Positions 25,488 through 35,165 are shown, counted from the first letter of the stretch. The stretch: 46,887 bases of DNA from Porphyromonadaceae bacterium UBA7207 (GCA_002490635.1 DKUJ01000003.1:49572-96458), one strand, 5' to 3'. The notes: a model not told the origin generated them from the letters alone. Numbers and translations: made by a program.

Positions 25488-26876
25488 ATGGATTCTCAAC
25501 CACACCAACAGCTATGGGAACGCTGCCGGGCGTTTATCCGCGACAATGTGGATTCCGCCCAGTACAACACCCTGTTCGCCGGAATAAGCTCCGAAAGCTT
25601 CTCCGACGGGCGTCTCGTGCTGTGTGTGCCCAGCGATTTCTTTGTAGACGAAATCGAGAAGAACTACATGAAGCTTCTTCGTTCGGCCATAACAAAGGTG
25701 TACGGCGAGGGTGTGAAGCTCTACTACCGTACCGCCACCATCCAGGCCGACCCTGCCGCAGCCATCCTGCAGAAGAGCACGTCCCCTTCTGGTACAATCA
25801 TGGCCCAGAGCAGAGTCGAAGCCGCCAACCCCTTCCGCGAACCTGTAAAGGGCGATTTCGACCCCCAGCTGAATCCGCGATACACTTTCGAGAACTATTG
25901 CCTAAGCGAGAGCAACAAAATAGCACGCAGCATCGGTGAAGCCATCGGCGACAATCCCACGCTTAAGACCTTCAACCCGCTGTTCGTTTTCGGCCCCTCC
26001 GGTGTGGGCAAAACCCACCTTATCCAGGCTGTAGGCATACGCATAAAGGAACGCAACCCGCAGGCCCGCGTGCTGTACGTGACCGCGCGTCTTTTCCAGA
26101 GCCAGTACACTGCCGCGGCATCGAAGAACATCAACAGCTTCTTCCATTTCTACCAGAGCATCGACACCCTGATTATCGACGATATCCAGGATTTGCAGAA
26201 CATGCCCGGTACGCAGAATACGTTCTTCCACATTTTCAACCATCTGCACCACCACGACCGGCAGATTATAATGAGCTCCGACTGCTCTCCCGCCGATATG
26301 GAAGGCTTCGAGGCCCGTCTGCTCAGCCGCTTCAAGTGGGGCATGCAGGTAGAACTCGAACGTCCCGACCTTGACCTCCGCAGGGAAGTGCTTCGCCAGA
26401 AAGCCGAGCAGAACGGAATCAGCCTGCCCGACGATGTGGCCGAATACATTGCCTCCAATGTAACCCAGAGTGTCCGCGAAATCGAAGGTGTGGTGGTCTC
26501 GCTCGTGGCTCATGCAACAGTTCTCAACCGCGACATTACCGTAGACCTCGCACGACGTGTGATGTCGAACGCAGTAAAGATCAAGCGCCGCCAGGTAAAC
26601 TTCGAGATAGTCACCGAAGCCGTAGCCTCGTACTACAATATCAGTTCCGACCTTATCTTCACCAAAACCCGCAAGCGCGAGATTGCCGATGCACGCCACG
26701 TTGTAATGTATCTTGCGAAAAAGCTGGCCGGCATGCCACTTACCGGCATAGGGCACAAGCTGGATCGCACACATGCCACAGTGATTCACGGCGTGCAGTG
26801 CGTAAACGACCGCATCAGCAGCGAGAAAGGCTTCGCAGCGGAGATTGCAGCCATCGAAGCATCCATCGCACAATAA
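25488..26876 (+). CDS. dnaA: Chromosomal replication initiator DnaA
   Basis: AAA+ protein that binds DnaA boxes and opens the origin. The 462 residues show domain I (about 1-85), a linker, then the AAA+ core. The core has Walker A FGPSGVGKTH near 170, Walker B LIIDDIQDLQ near 228, and the arginine-finger region GFEARLLSRFKWG near 280. The C-terminal DNA-binding domain IV has the DnaA signature LDRTHATVIHGV near 425. Length is normal. The neighbours are a porin and yidC rather than dnaN and recF, as is common in Bacteroidota, where dnaA location is not tied to those genes. Confidence 0.97.
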   Translation: MDSQPHQQLWERCRAFIRDNVDSAQYNTLFAGISSESFSDGRLVLCVPSDFFVDEIEKNYMKLLRSAITKVYGEGVKLYYRTATIQADPAAAILQKSTSPSGTIMAQSRVEAANPFREPVKGDFDPQLNPRYTFENYCLSESNKIARSIGEAIGDNPTLKTFNPLFVFGPSGVGKTHLIQAVGIRIKERNPQARVLYVTARLFQSQYTAAASKNINSFFHFYQSIDTLIIDDIQDLQNMPGTQNTFFHIFNHLHHHDRQIIMSSDCSPADMEGFEARLLSRFKWGMQVELERPDLDLRREVLRQKAEQNGISLPDDVAEYIASNVTQSVREIEGVVVSLVAHATVLNRDITVDLARRVMSNAVKIKRRQVNFEIVTEAVASYYNISSDLIFTKTRKREIADARHVVMYLAKKLAGMPLTGIGHKLDRTHATVIHGVQCVNDRISSEKGFAAEIAAIEASIAQ

Positions 26877-26895
26877 ACCGTCGACAACAGAATAT

Positions 26896-26930
26896 AGCGG
26901 GCTTCTCACATCGAGAGGCCCGCTTCTTTT
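26896..26930 (+). terminator. dnaA intrinsic terminator
   Basis: AGCGGGC pairs with GCCCGCT, extended by TTCTC/GAGAG, around a short ACATC loop, and is followed by TCTTTTTCTC. It lies 20 bases after the dnaA stop. Confidence 0.8.
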
Positions 26931-27192
26931 TCTCGTCAGTCTGGCTAATTTCCCGGCATGAATGCAATCAGCTATAGTCTTCGCGATTTCAAGAGGAAGG
27001 AAAGATATAATCTTCTTATATGACACTGTGAGCAGGAGCGCAGCGGCAAACACCGCACAGTATCGTACCAGCCACATATTCGGAACGTTCATCCATGGTG
27101 TAATGGCATATACGGGGATAATATGCCGGAGATATTACTTCTGCCTCATGGCAGTCGGTTGCCGGTCATAAATCCGCATCATGATAAAAGCA

Positions 27193-27225
27193 TCGCCGCC
27201 ACAACCCCGAGGATTGTGGCGGCGA
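27193..27225. terminator. Terminator, probably bidirectional, after yidC
   Basis: Twelve-base arms TCGCCGCCACAA (27193-27204) and TTGTGGCGGCGA (27214-27225) surround a 9-base loop. CTTTT follows on the plus strand and CTTTTATC follows on the minus strand. It sits 28 bases beyond the yidC stop and would end that transcript. Confidence 0.8.
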
Positions 27226-27253
27226 CTTTTATGGATTAGGCTGTAATTCTTTA

Positions 27254-29281
27254 TCAGCGGCGACGGTTGGCCTGCTGACGCTGAGCGGCCTGGGCCTGGC
27301 GGGATGCCTCTTCAAGACGGGCCATGAAACCACTTTTCTTGCGGGGTTTCTTTGCATTCTCGGCCATCTTGGCACGAAGCTTGTCCTCGTTTGTGAAGCG
27401 GCGGAAAGCCCAGCTCTGCACTATGGTGATAAGAAGCGACAGGAAGTAGTAGTAGCTCAGACCGGAGGCATAGTCATTGAAAATGAACAGGAACATCACA
27501 GGCATGAGATACTGCATCATCTTCATGCCAGGCATCGACGCACTGGTGGGCTGGCTGCTCATGGAAATGCGGATGTAAATGATGTTCACCGCGGTCATAA
27601 GCAGACAGAACAGACTCACATGGTTGCCATAGAAAGGTATGCTGAACGGCAGGGTGAGAATGGAGTCAGGTGCCGAAAGGTCGTGTGCCCACAGGAAAGA
27701 CTGCCCGCGCAGCTCTATGGCCGATGGGAAGAACGAGAACATGGCAATGAGCACGGGCATCTGGAGAAGCATCGGCAGACAGCCCGAGAAGGGGCTTGCA
27801 CCGGCACGGCTGTACAGTGCCATTGTTTCCTGCTGGCGCTTGAGAGCGTCGGCCTGATCGGGATAGCGCTCGTTGATTTTCTTTATCTCCGGAGCGAGCA
27901 CACGCATCTTGGCCTGGCTCTGGAAGCTCTTGAATGTGAAGGGGAATATAATGAGCTTGATAAAGAGGGTGAGCAGCAGGATTATGATACCGTAGTTGCC
28001 TATTCCTTTCAGGAAAGTGAATACGGGAATCACGATAAGCGTGTTTATCCAACGGAAAAGTCCCCAGCCCAGAGGAATAAGCCTTGTAAGGTCGAGATTC
28101 TCGCCCACATCGAGATGCTTGTCGAGTGCCGACAGAACTGGGTAATCGTTGGGGCCGAAGTAGAAATCGAAGCTTGCGGCAGTGCCGTCGGCAACGGTAT
28201 AGGGCACCTGGGCTGTCATGGACATATCCTTCAGGAATGTGGGATCATTCTTGATTACAGTGCTGTTGAGGTCGGCGCTGCCGAAGGGCTCGCGTGCCAC
28301 AATCACGCTGGAAAAGAACTGGTTCTTGAAGGCCACCCACCGCACACGTCCGTTCAGGCTCTTGTGCTTGTTGTCGGATGAGCTGAGATCTTCGGGGCCT
28401 TCGCCTACGTATTTATAGAAAACGGCACTGTTACGCTCTTCGAAAGTGCGTCCTTTCTCGTTGCGGCCGAGTTTCTGGTTCCATGCAAATTCCATGGACG
28501 ATGTGTTGCCGGGCAGGAATGTGTGCATACCGTTCTGGACGATATCCATACGAAGCAGATAGTTGTCGGGAGACAGGGTGTAGCGCACCGCCCATGTCGA
28601 CACTGGTGTGGGATGTATAGCCAGCAACACGGCGCTGTCGCCTTCGAGTGTGGCCTCGAAGTTTAGATTGCGGGTGTCGATGCGCTGGTCGGCGGTGTTG
28701 AATGCAAAACTGTAGCCATCGGTGGGCGAACGGAAAAGCTCCACATCCGCAGGTTCTTCACCCACTTCCGTCTTGTAGTTCTTAAGACGCACCTGCTTTA
28801 CGGCAGCGCCAAGAGAGCCTATTGTTATTTCCACAAGATTGTTCTGCAGAACTACATCGGTATTCTGTCCGCCGACAAAGCGGGCCAGATTTCCGTAGCG
28901 CATGCTGTTATCGGCGAAGTTCCTGAGAAGCGTGGCCGCCTCTCCGTTGAGCCCGGCCACCGCATCGGCAACAGAAACGGTATCGTTCCGGCATACCACA
29001 TATCCGCCAAGCTGTCCCTGCTGCGAAACCGTGAGAGACATCTGTGGCGAGGAGTAGTGGAACGAGCTGTCCGGAGACATCGAGCCTAAGGTTCTCACTG
29101 TCTGCGCGAGCAGGTGGCTGTCGATGCCTGCCACGGCCTGCGCATTCTGTGCAACGCCGGCAGAAGTCGCGACAGCACTCTCCTGCCCCTCCCGGGGCGT
29201 CTCTTTGGGCTTGGTAAGATAGAAGAAGCCAAACATTATGGCACCTATCAGCACCAGGCCGGTGAGTGTGTTTTTATCCAT
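27254..29281 (-). CDS. yidC: Membrane protein insertase YidC
   Basis: Inserts and folds inner-membrane proteins, with or without the Sec translocon. The 675-residue protein begins with the YidC membrane helix (MDKNTLTGLVLIGAIMFGFFYL). A large periplasmic beta domain covers about residues 60-390, and the Oxa1 core lies from about 405 to 630. The core shows IGNYGIIILLLTLFIKLIIFPFT, the ALKRQQETMALYSRAGASPFSGCLPMLLQMPVLIAMF region and a late MKMMQYLMPVMFLFIFNDYASGLSYYY stretch. The tail is strongly basic and Gln-rich (AQRQQANRRR), as expected for ribosome contact. It lies 39 bases after pyrG, an arrangement common in Bacteroidales, and is probably co-transcribed with it. Confidence 0.96.
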   Translation of the reverse strand: MDKNTLTGLVLIGAIMFGFFYLTKPKETPREGQESAVATSAGVAQNAQAVAGIDSHLLAQTVRTLGSMSPDSSFHYSSPQMSLTVSQQGQLGGYVVCRNDTVSVADAVAGLNGEAATLLRNFADNSMRYGNLARFVGGQNTDVVLQNNLVEITIGSLGAAVKQVRLKNYKTEVGEEPADVELFRSPTDGYSFAFNTADQRIDTRNLNFEATLEGDSAVLLAIHPTPVSTWAVRYTLSPDNYLLRMDIVQNGMHTFLPGNTSSMEFAWNQKLGRNEKGRTFEERNSAVFYKYVGEGPEDLSSSDNKHKSLNGRVRWVAFKNQFFSSVIVAREPFGSADLNSTVIKNDPTFLKDMSMTAQVPYTVADGTAASFDFYFGPNDYPVLSALDKHLDVGENLDLTRLIPLGWGLFRWINTLIVIPVFTFLKGIGNYGIIILLLTLFIKLIIFPFTFKSFQSQAKMRVLAPEIKKINERYPDQADALKRQQETMALYSRAGASPFSGCLPMLLQMPVLIAMFSFFPSAIELRGQSFLWAHDLSAPDSILTLPFSIPFYGNHVSLFCLLMTAVNIIYIRISMSSQPTSASMPGMKMMQYLMPVMFLFIFNDYASGLSYYYFLSLLITIVQSWAFRRFTNEDKLRAKMAENAKKPRKKSGFMARLEEASRQAQAAQRQQANRRR

Positions 29282-29320
29282 CTTGAGAAGGTATTTTCAG
29301 TATATTCTATCCAGAGCGGA

Positions 29321-30940
29321 TTACTCCTTGTTTTTGATGTCGTGGCAGGCTATCGCAGCATTCACGAAAGAACGGAAAATCGGACTTGGCTCAAGTACGG
29401 TGCTGGAGTATTCCGGATGGTACTGTGTGCCAACGAACCACCGTTTTTCCGGCAGTTCCACCACTTCCACAAGCCCTGTGGCAGGATTGATGCCCACACA
29501 TTTCATTCCGGCCTGCTCGAAACGCTCGCGATATTCGTTGTTGAACTCGAAGCGATGACGATGGCGCTCGCGGATATCGGTTGTGCCATATGCTTCGGCA
29601 GCCTTGGAGCCGGATTCGAGATGGCAGTCGTAGGCTCCGAGTCGCATTGTTCCGCCCAGGTCGGAAATGGTCTTCTGCTCTTCCATAAGGTCGATGACCT
29701 TGTGCGGGGTGTGCGGATTCATTTCGGTCGAGTTCGCCTCGGAAAGGCCGAGGACATCGCGGGCAAACTCGATTACCATACACTGCATGCCGAGGCATAT
29801 GCCGAAGGTGGGCACATCGTTCTCGCGGCACCATTTCAACGCCACGAACTTTCCTTCGATACCGCGCTGGCCGAAACCGGGGGCAATGACCACGCCGTCG
29901 AGTCCCGAAAGTTTCTCGCCAACGTTTTCGGCGTCGAGTTTCTCAGAATGTATATATATCAGGTTGAGCTTGTGGCAGGCATATGTGGCGGCATGGAACA
30001 GCGCTTCGGAAATGCTTTTGTATGCATCCTGAAGTTCCACGTATTTTCCGACCACGCCTATGGTCACTGTCTCCGTGGCCTTGTCCATCTTGTCGATGAA
30101 TTCCAGCCAGCGGTCCATGTGGGGCTCACCCTCGAATGGTGTCGCGGTCTTGCGCAGCACGATTTCGTCGAGATGCTGGGCGTGCATCATCAGAGGCACT
30201 TTATAGATTGAGTTCACATCCTTGCTCTGCACTACCGAGTCCTGGGCTACATTGCAGAACAATGCGATTTTGCGGCGCATCTCCTGCGATATTTCCTTTT
30301 CGGTGCGCAAAACCAGTATGTCGGGCTGGATTCCCACTTCCTGGAGCGCCTTCACGGAATGCTGTGTCGGTTTTGTCTTAAGCTCCTTGGCCGCAGCGAT
30401 GTACGGCACATATGTGAGGTGCACGCACAGGCTGTTCTGCCCGAGTTCCCAGCGCAGCTGGCGCACAGCTTCGAGATACGGCAGCGACTCAATGTCGCCG
30501 ACGGTGCCGCCTATTTCGGTGATTATGAAATCGTAGTTGCCGGTTTTCCCCAGGAACTTCACACGACGTTTGATTTCATCGGTGATGTGCGGTACAATCT
30601 GCACGGTCTTGCCAAGATAGTCGCCGCGGCGTTCCTTATCGATTACGCTCTGGTAGATTCTGCCGGTGGTAACGTTGTTTGCCTTGGAAGTGCGCACATT
30701 GGTGAAGCGTTCGTAGTGCCCCAGGTCGAGGTCGGCCTCATGGCCGTCTTCGGTAACATAGCATTCGCCATGTTCGTAGGGGTTGAGAGTGCCCGGATCG
30801 ATGTTGATGTACGGGTCGAACTTCTGAATGGTGACACGGAATCCTCTGGCTTTAAGCAGACAGGCCAGCGATGAAGAGATGATGCCTTTGCCCAGCGACG
30901 ACACTACGCCGCCGGTTACGAAAATGTATTTAGTATCCAC
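29321..30940 (-). CDS. pyrG: CTP synthase
   Basis: Aminates UTP to CTP with glutamine and ATP. It has 539 residues. The N-terminal amidoligase domain (about 1-270) carries FVTGGVVSSLGKGI at its start and GGTVGDIESLPYLEAVRQL near 145. The C-terminal class I amidotransferase has the nucleophile in FGICLGMQCMVIE near 385 and the partner residues in QYHPEYSS near 515. The start is GTG at 30940 (MDTKYIFVTGG); no ATG fits. Upstream on the same strand a ten-codon frame (MKKHTERGY, 30959-30930) overlaps the GTG out of frame. Confidence 0.97.
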   Translation of the reverse strand: MDTKYIFVTGGVVSSLGKGIISSSLACLLKARGFRVTIQKFDPYINIDPGTLNPYEHGECYVTEDGHEADLDLGHYERFTNVRTSKANNVTTGRIYQSVIDKERRGDYLGKTVQIVPHITDEIKRRVKFLGKTGNYDFIITEIGGTVGDIESLPYLEAVRQLRWELGQNSLCVHLTYVPYIAAAKELKTKPTQHSVKALQEVGIQPDILVLRTEKEISQEMRRKIALFCNVAQDSVVQSKDVNSIYKVPLMMHAQHLDEIVLRKTATPFEGEPHMDRWLEFIDKMDKATETVTIGVVGKYVELQDAYKSISEALFHAATYACHKLNLIYIHSEKLDAENVGEKLSGLDGVVIAPGFGQRGIEGKFVALKWCRENDVPTFGICLGMQCMVIEFARDVLGLSEANSTEMNPHTPHKVIDLMEEQKTISDLGGTMRLGAYDCHLESGSKAAEAYGTTDIRERHRHRFEFNNEYRERFEQAGMKCVGINPATGLVEVVELPEKRWFVGTQYHPEYSSTVLEPSPIFRSFVNAAIACHDIKNKE

Positions 30941-30967
30941 GCTCGGTGTGTTTTTTCATATTTGGTG

Positions 30968-30975
30968 CAAAATTA
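30968..30975 (-). promoter_or_regulatory. -7 element of pyrG-yidC
   Basis: The minus strand reads TAATTTTG, a match to TAnnTTTG, 27 bases before the pyrG GTG. I see no good -33 TTTG at the right distance, so support is partial. The predicted transcript starts near 30961, which leaves almost no leader before the small ATG frame at 30959. Confidence 0.45.
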
Positions 30976-31048
30976 CAAAATTTATTCGTGGATGCCGCAC
31001 ACGGGGGCATCTTCATTGGTTTTATTTTACCGCTTGCGTCATTTTTCG

Positions 31049-31056
31049 TAACTTTG
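31049..31056 (+). promoter_or_regulatory. -7 element of typA
   Basis: TAACTTTG fits the -7 consensus 26 bases before the typA ATG at 31083. The region 19-21 bases upstream has no TTTG, only T-rich sequence, so the -33 part is unclear. Confidence 0.45.
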
Positions 31057-31082
31057 CGCCTCGAAAACGCAGAATACAGAAA

Positions 31083-32882
31083 ATGCAGAACATCCGTAAC
31101 ATCGCAATCATCGCGCATGTCGACCACGGCAAAACCACACTCGTGGATAAAATGCTTCTTGCCGGACATCTCTTCCGCGACAACCAGTCAACAGGCGAAC
31201 TCATCCTGGACAACAATGACCTCGAACGCGAACGAGGCATTACAATCTTGTCCAAAAACGTATCAATCGACTATAAAGGCTACAAGATAAATATCATAGA
31301 CACCCCCGGGCACGCCGATTTCGGCGGCGAGGTGGAACGTGTGCTCAACATGGCCGACGGCTGCCTGCTGCTGGTCGACGCTTTCGAGGGTCCGATGCCG
31401 CAGACACGTTTCGTGCTCCAGAAAGCCATAGAGATCGGCCTCAAGCCGGTGGTTGTTATAAATAAGGTGGACAAACCCAACTGCCGCCCCGAGGAAGTGC
31501 AGGAGATGGTGTTCGACCTCATGTTCAATCTCGACGCATCCGAAGAACAGCTGGACTTCCCCACTCTGTACGGCTCGGCCAAGCAGGGATGGATGAGCAC
31601 CGACTTCCGGAACCCCACAGACAATATCCTGCCGCTGCTCGACACCATAATCGACACCATTCCCGGGCCCGCCGAGAATCCCGGAGCCACGCAGATGCTG
31701 ATAACCTCGCTTGATTTCAGCAAATACGTGGGCCGCATTGCCATTGGCCGCGTTCACCGCGGCTCCATCCGCGAAGGCCAGGAAATCGCTCTTTGCCGCC
31801 GCGACGGCACCGTGAGCCGCCAGAAAGTGAAAGAGCTCCACACCTTCGAGGGCATGGGCCGCAAGAAGGTGGAATGCGTGGAAAACGGCGACATATGCGC
31901 GCTTGTCGGCATTGATGGCTTTGAAATCGGCGACACTGTGAGCACACCCGACAACCCCGAACCTCTGCCGAGAATCGCAATCGACGAGCCCACAATGTCA
32001 ATGACCTTCACCATCAACGACAGCCCATTCTTCGGACGCGACGGCAAATATGTGACCAGCCGCCACATAGGCGACCGCCTCACCGCCGAGCTCGACCGCA
32101 ATCTCGCTTTACGAATCGAGAAAGGCGCCAAGGAAGATGTGTGGACGGTGTTCGGTCGCGGCGTGCTGCACCTGAGCGTGCTCATAGAAACCATGCGTCG
32201 CGAAGGATACGAGCTGCAGGTCGGACAACCGCAGGTAATCGAAAAGGAAATCGACGGACGCCGTTGTGAACCCGTGGAGATGCTCTCTATCAATGTCACC
32301 GAGGAATCGGCCTCCAAAATGATCGACATGGTAACTCGCCGCAAGGGCGAGCTGGTTGCCATGAGCACCAAAAACGACCGCGTACAGCTTGACTTCCAGA
32401 TTCCTTCGCGAGGCATCATCGGCCTGCGCAGCAACGTTCTCACAGCATCGGGCGGCGAAGCAATCATGAGCCACCGCTTCCTCGAGTACCAGCCCTGGAA
32501 AGGCGACATCGAACGCCGCACCAACGGCTCTCTGATAGCCATCGAATCCGGCACGGCCTATGCCTACGCAATCGACAAGCTGCAGGACCGCGGCCGCTTC
32601 TTCATATTCCCTCAGGAAGATGTCTACGCAGGGCAGGTTGTAGGCGAGAACGCCAAGGACAACGATATTCCCGTGAACGTGACCAAGAGCAAGAAGCTTA
32701 CCAACATGCGCGCATCGGGTGCCGACGACAAGGCCCGCATCGTGCCTCCGGTGGTGTTCAGCCTCGAAGAAGCCCTGGAATACATCAAAGAAGACGAATA
32801 TGTGGAGGTTACGCCCCACCACATCCGCCTGCGCAAAATAATACTCGACGAAACCGAACGCAAACGCGCCAACCGCTCCTGA
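31083..32882 (+). CDS. typA: Translational GTPase TypA/BipA
   Basis: Ribosome-associated GTPase involved in ribosome assembly and stress adaptation. The ATG at 31083 gives MQNIRNIAIIAHVDHGKTTL, the usual family beginning, and 599 residues. Switch and base-recognition motifs are DTPGHADFGGEVERV near 70 and NKVDKP near 128. A beta-barrel domain, EF-G-like domains III and V, and the TypA-specific C-terminal domain (GLRSNVLTASGGEAIMSHRF, then TNMRASGADDKARI) follow. An in-frame extension upstream to 30828 exists but runs through the pyrG start and the promoter, so it is rejected. folP follows after 11 bases. Confidence 0.97.
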   Translation: MQNIRNIAIIAHVDHGKTTLVDKMLLAGHLFRDNQSTGELILDNNDLERERGITILSKNVSIDYKGYKINIIDTPGHADFGGEVERVLNMADGCLLLVDAFEGPMPQTRFVLQKAIEIGLKPVVVINKVDKPNCRPEEVQEMVFDLMFNLDASEEQLDFPTLYGSAKQGWMSTDFRNPTDNILPLLDTIIDTIPGPAENPGATQMLITSLDFSKYVGRIAIGRVHRGSIREGQEIALCRRDGTVSRQKVKELHTFEGMGRKKVECVENGDICALVGIDGFEIGDTVSTPDNPEPLPRIAIDEPTMSMTFTINDSPFFGRDGKYVTSRHIGDRLTAELDRNLALRIEKGAKEDVWTVFGRGVLHLSVLIETMRREGYELQVGQPQVIEKEIDGRRCEPVEMLSINVTEESASKMIDMVTRRKGELVAMSTKNDRVQLDFQIPSRGIIGLRSNVLTASGGEAIMSHRFLEYQPWKGDIERRTNGSLIAIESGTAYAYAIDKLQDRGRFFIFPQEDVYAGQVVGENAKDNDIPVNVTKSKKLTNMRASGADDKARIVPPVVFSLEEALEYIKEDEYVEVTPHHIRLRKIILDETERKRANRS

Positions 32883-32893
32883 GCCATCGACAA

Positions 32894-33760
32894 ATGAGCC
32901 ATTTCAGTCTGGTAACCAAAGGGAAGCTTGTGGAATTCTCCCGACCGGTGGTCATGGGAATCCTCAACGCCACACCCGACTCGTTCTACAGCGCATCCCG
33001 GCTGGCTTCAGAACTGGAAGTGGCGCATGCTGCCGAACGCATGGTTCTCGAAGGTGCCGGCATGCTCGATCTGGGAGCCTACTCTTCGCGTCCTGGTGCC
33101 GCCGATGTGCCTCCCGAAGAAGAGCTCAAGCGGCTGGAAACAGCCGTGAAAGCAGTCCGAAAAGCCGTAGGCGACGATATTCCGCTTTCAATCGACACCT
33201 TCCGCTCCCTTGTGGCGCTAAAAGCGGTGGGTGAATGGGGCGCGGATATTGTCAACGACATTTCGGGTGGCGAGGCCGACAGCGGCATGTTTGCCGCCGT
33301 GGCTGAGCTGCGATGTCCCTATGTGCTTATGCACATGCGCGGAACTCCCGCGACCATGCAGACCATGACCGACTATGGCGATGTAACCTCCGAGGTTGTG
33401 GCATGGCTGAGCCACCGGTTGCGGCAGCTCGAAGAGCTGGCAGTGGCGGATATCGTTGTCGACCCCGGTTTCGGATTCGCCAAGACCACAGAGCAGAATT
33501 ACAGAATGCTTGCCGAACTGAGGCAATTCGAGCTGCTGGGACGCCCGCTGCTTGCCGGAATGTCAAGGAAAAGCATGATCACGAAAGTATTAGGCTGTGA
33601 TTCTGGTTCCGGTGCGGCGCTGGCCGCCACAACGGCTCTGAACGTTCTCGCCCTGGAGCGTGGTGCTTCCATACTGCGCGTCCACGATGTTGAGGCTGCC
33701 AGCGCGGCAGTGGAGATGTTCGTAAAGATGGAAAACGCACTCCATTCAGAACACACATAG
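32894..33760 (+). CDS. folP: Dihydropteroate synthase
   Basis: Condenses 6-hydroxymethyl-7,8-dihydropterin diphosphate with p-aminobenzoate in folate synthesis; the sulfonamide target. The 288-residue TIM barrel shows GILNATPDSF near residue 22, the loop segment MLDLGAYSSRPGA near 57, SIDTFR near 100, VNDISGG near 120, DPGFGFAKTTEQN near 192, MSRKSMI near 220 and a closing RVHDV. In many Bacteroidota folP is followed by the diadenylate cyclase gene cdaA; here a DedA-family gene follows after 55 bases instead. Confidence 0.95.
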   Translation: MSHFSLVTKGKLVEFSRPVVMGILNATPDSFYSASRLASELEVAHAAERMVLEGAGMLDLGAYSSRPGAADVPPEEELKRLETAVKAVRKAVGDDIPLSIDTFRSLVALKAVGEWGADIVNDISGGEADSGMFAAVAELRCPYVLMHMRGTPATMQTMTDYGDVTSEVVAWLSHRLRQLEELAVADIVVDPGFGFAKTTEQNYRMLAELRQFELLGRPLLAGMSRKSMITKVLGCDSGSGAALAATTALNVLALERGASILRVHDVEAASAAVEMFVKMENALHSEHT

Positions 33761-33815
33761 CATGGATTCGCGGAAATTTTGCGAAATTTGGAAATTCGAT
33801 TAACCCACATCTGAA

Positions 33816-34496
33816 ATGATAGATCTTCTCATACCTCTTTCCATAACCGACTACCTCGATGCCGCCTGGTTCTTCAACTGGTTCGTTGAAAACGCCGACT
33901 ATCTGTTCGTGTTCATATTCATGATGATAGAAAGCTCGTTCATACCGTTCCCGTCCGAAGTGGTTGTGCCACCTGCGGCATACCTTGCCGTACAGCAGGG
34001 CGACATGAACATATTCGCGGTAGTGCTTGTGGCAACCGCCGGCGCGCTCGCAGGAGCATTGGTGAATTATGCCCTGGCCATACTCATAGGACGCCCTATA
34101 GTGTATGCATTCGCCGATTCGCGCCTTGGCCATGCCTGCCTTATCGACAGAGAAAAAGTGGACAAAGCCGAACGCTACTTCGACCGCCATGGTGCCGTGT
34201 CGACATTCATAGGGCGCCTGATTCCCGCAGTGCGACAGCTTATTTCAATTCCTGCCGGACTGTCGAGAATGAACATCTGGGTATTCTGTCTCTACACTTC
34301 GCTCGGCGCAATGCTCTGGAACGCCATCCTCGCCGCTCTCGGCTGGTGGCTTGCCCAGCATGTAAGCCTCGACGAGCTTTTCGGCGCTGTAGAAAAATAC
34401 AACGGCTATCTCACCATAGCCGGTCTGGCGCTTCTGGCGTTCTGCGTGGCCTACATTCTCTGGCACGCCCTACGCAACAAGAAGAAACCGGAATAA
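33816..34496 (+). CDS. DedA-family inner-membrane protein
   Basis: A 226-residue polytopic protein of the DedA/VTT family; members act as lipid flippases or scramblases (for example of undecaprenyl phosphate) and support membrane potential and cell division. Hydrophobic segments are near residues 28-45, 62-90, 140-165 and 190-220. The conserved re-entrant motif ESSFIPFPSEVVVPPAAYL is near 38-56, and the second family motif GRLIPAVRQLISIPAGLSRM is near 135. The basic tail ends NKKKPE. Substrate cannot be assigned from sequence. Confidence 0.88.
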   Translation: MIDLLIPLSITDYLDAAWFFNWFVENADYLFVFIFMMIESSFIPFPSEVVVPPAAYLAVQQGDMNIFAVVLVATAGALAGALVNYALAILIGRPIVYAFADSRLGHACLIDREKVDKAERYFDRHGAVSTFIGRLIPAVRQLISIPAGLSRMNIWVFCLYTSLGAMLWNAILAALGWWLAQHVSLDELFGAVEKYNGYLTIAGLALLAFCVAYILWHALRNKKKPE

Positions 34497-34520
34497 ACCC
34501 GACACCAAAAACACACTGTC

Positions 34521-35165
34521 ATGATAGTCGCACCTTCCCTACTCTCCGCCGATTTCGGCCATCTCGCACGCCAGATTGAAACTGTCGAAGCTGCCGGCGC
34601 CACCTGGCTGCACTGCGACGTGATGGATGGCGTGTTCGTGCCTAACATCTCGTTCGGATTCCCTGTGATTGAAACCGTGGGCAAGCTCTCCGGCCTCCCT
34701 CTCGACGTGCATCTGATGATTGTCGAGCCGGAGAAGTACATCAGCCGTGTCCGCGATTGCGGCGCCGCTATCATGAACGTACATGTCGAAGCCTGCCGGC
34801 ATCTGCACCGCACAGTGCAGGAAATCCACAACGCAGGCATGAAAGCAGCCGTAACACTAAATCCGGCAACACCCGTAGAGCTTCTGACCGACATTGCCGC
34901 CGACCTCGACATGGTGCTGGTGATGAGCGTAAACCCCGGATTCGGAGGACAGAGTTTCATCAGGCACTCAATCGAAAAAATCAGCAGGCTGAAAAAACTC
35001 CTCAACGACTGCGGCAGCAAAGCGCTTATCGAAGTCGATGGAGGCATAAATGCCGCCACGGGTGCGGAGTGTGCCCAGGCGGGAGCCGATGCTCTTGTCG
35101 CCGGCAGCTATGTATTCGGCAGCCCCAATCCCGCAGTGGCCATAGAGTCGCTGCGAATTCTCTAA
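34521..35165 (+). CDS. rpe: Ribulose-phosphate 3-epimerase
   Basis: Interconverts ribulose 5-phosphate and xylulose 5-phosphate in the pentose phosphate pathway. The 214-residue TIM barrel contains APSLLSADF at its start, HCDVMDGVFVPN near 35, DVHLMI near 68, the catalytic VMSVNPGFGGQSFI near 135 and IEVDGGIN near 172, with a phosphate-binding end region (ALVAGSYVFG). Length and motifs are standard. It lies 24 bases after the DedA gene and 30 before ftsK. Confidence 0.96.
   Translation: MIVAPSLLSADFGHLARQIETVEAAGATWLHCDVMDGVFVPNISFGFPVIETVGKLSGLPLDVHLMIVEPEKYISRVRDCGAAIMNVHVEACRHLHRTVQEIHNAGMKAAVTLNPATPVELLTDIAADLDMVLVMSVNPGFGGQSFIRHSIEKISRLKKLLNDCGSKALIEVDGGINAATGAECAQAGADALVAGSYVFGSPNPAVAIESLRIL

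Larger units (their letters stand above)
26877..27253. other. Intergenic region between convergent dnaA and yidC
   Basis: 377 bases bounded by two terminators (26896-26930 and 27193-27225). The middle part has no convincing gene. A minus-strand frame at about 27116-26937 reads like one membrane segment of some larger protein, but it has no start context or stop before the dnaA terminator, so I treat it as decay or chance. Confidence 0.5.

Noticed and set aside
26937..27116. Minus-strand frame resembling one membrane segment (WLVRYCAVFAAALLLTVSYKK)
   Set aside because: No good start, an upstream stop, no stop before it runs through the dnaA terminator into dnaA antisense; at best a trace of a lost membrane-protein gene.
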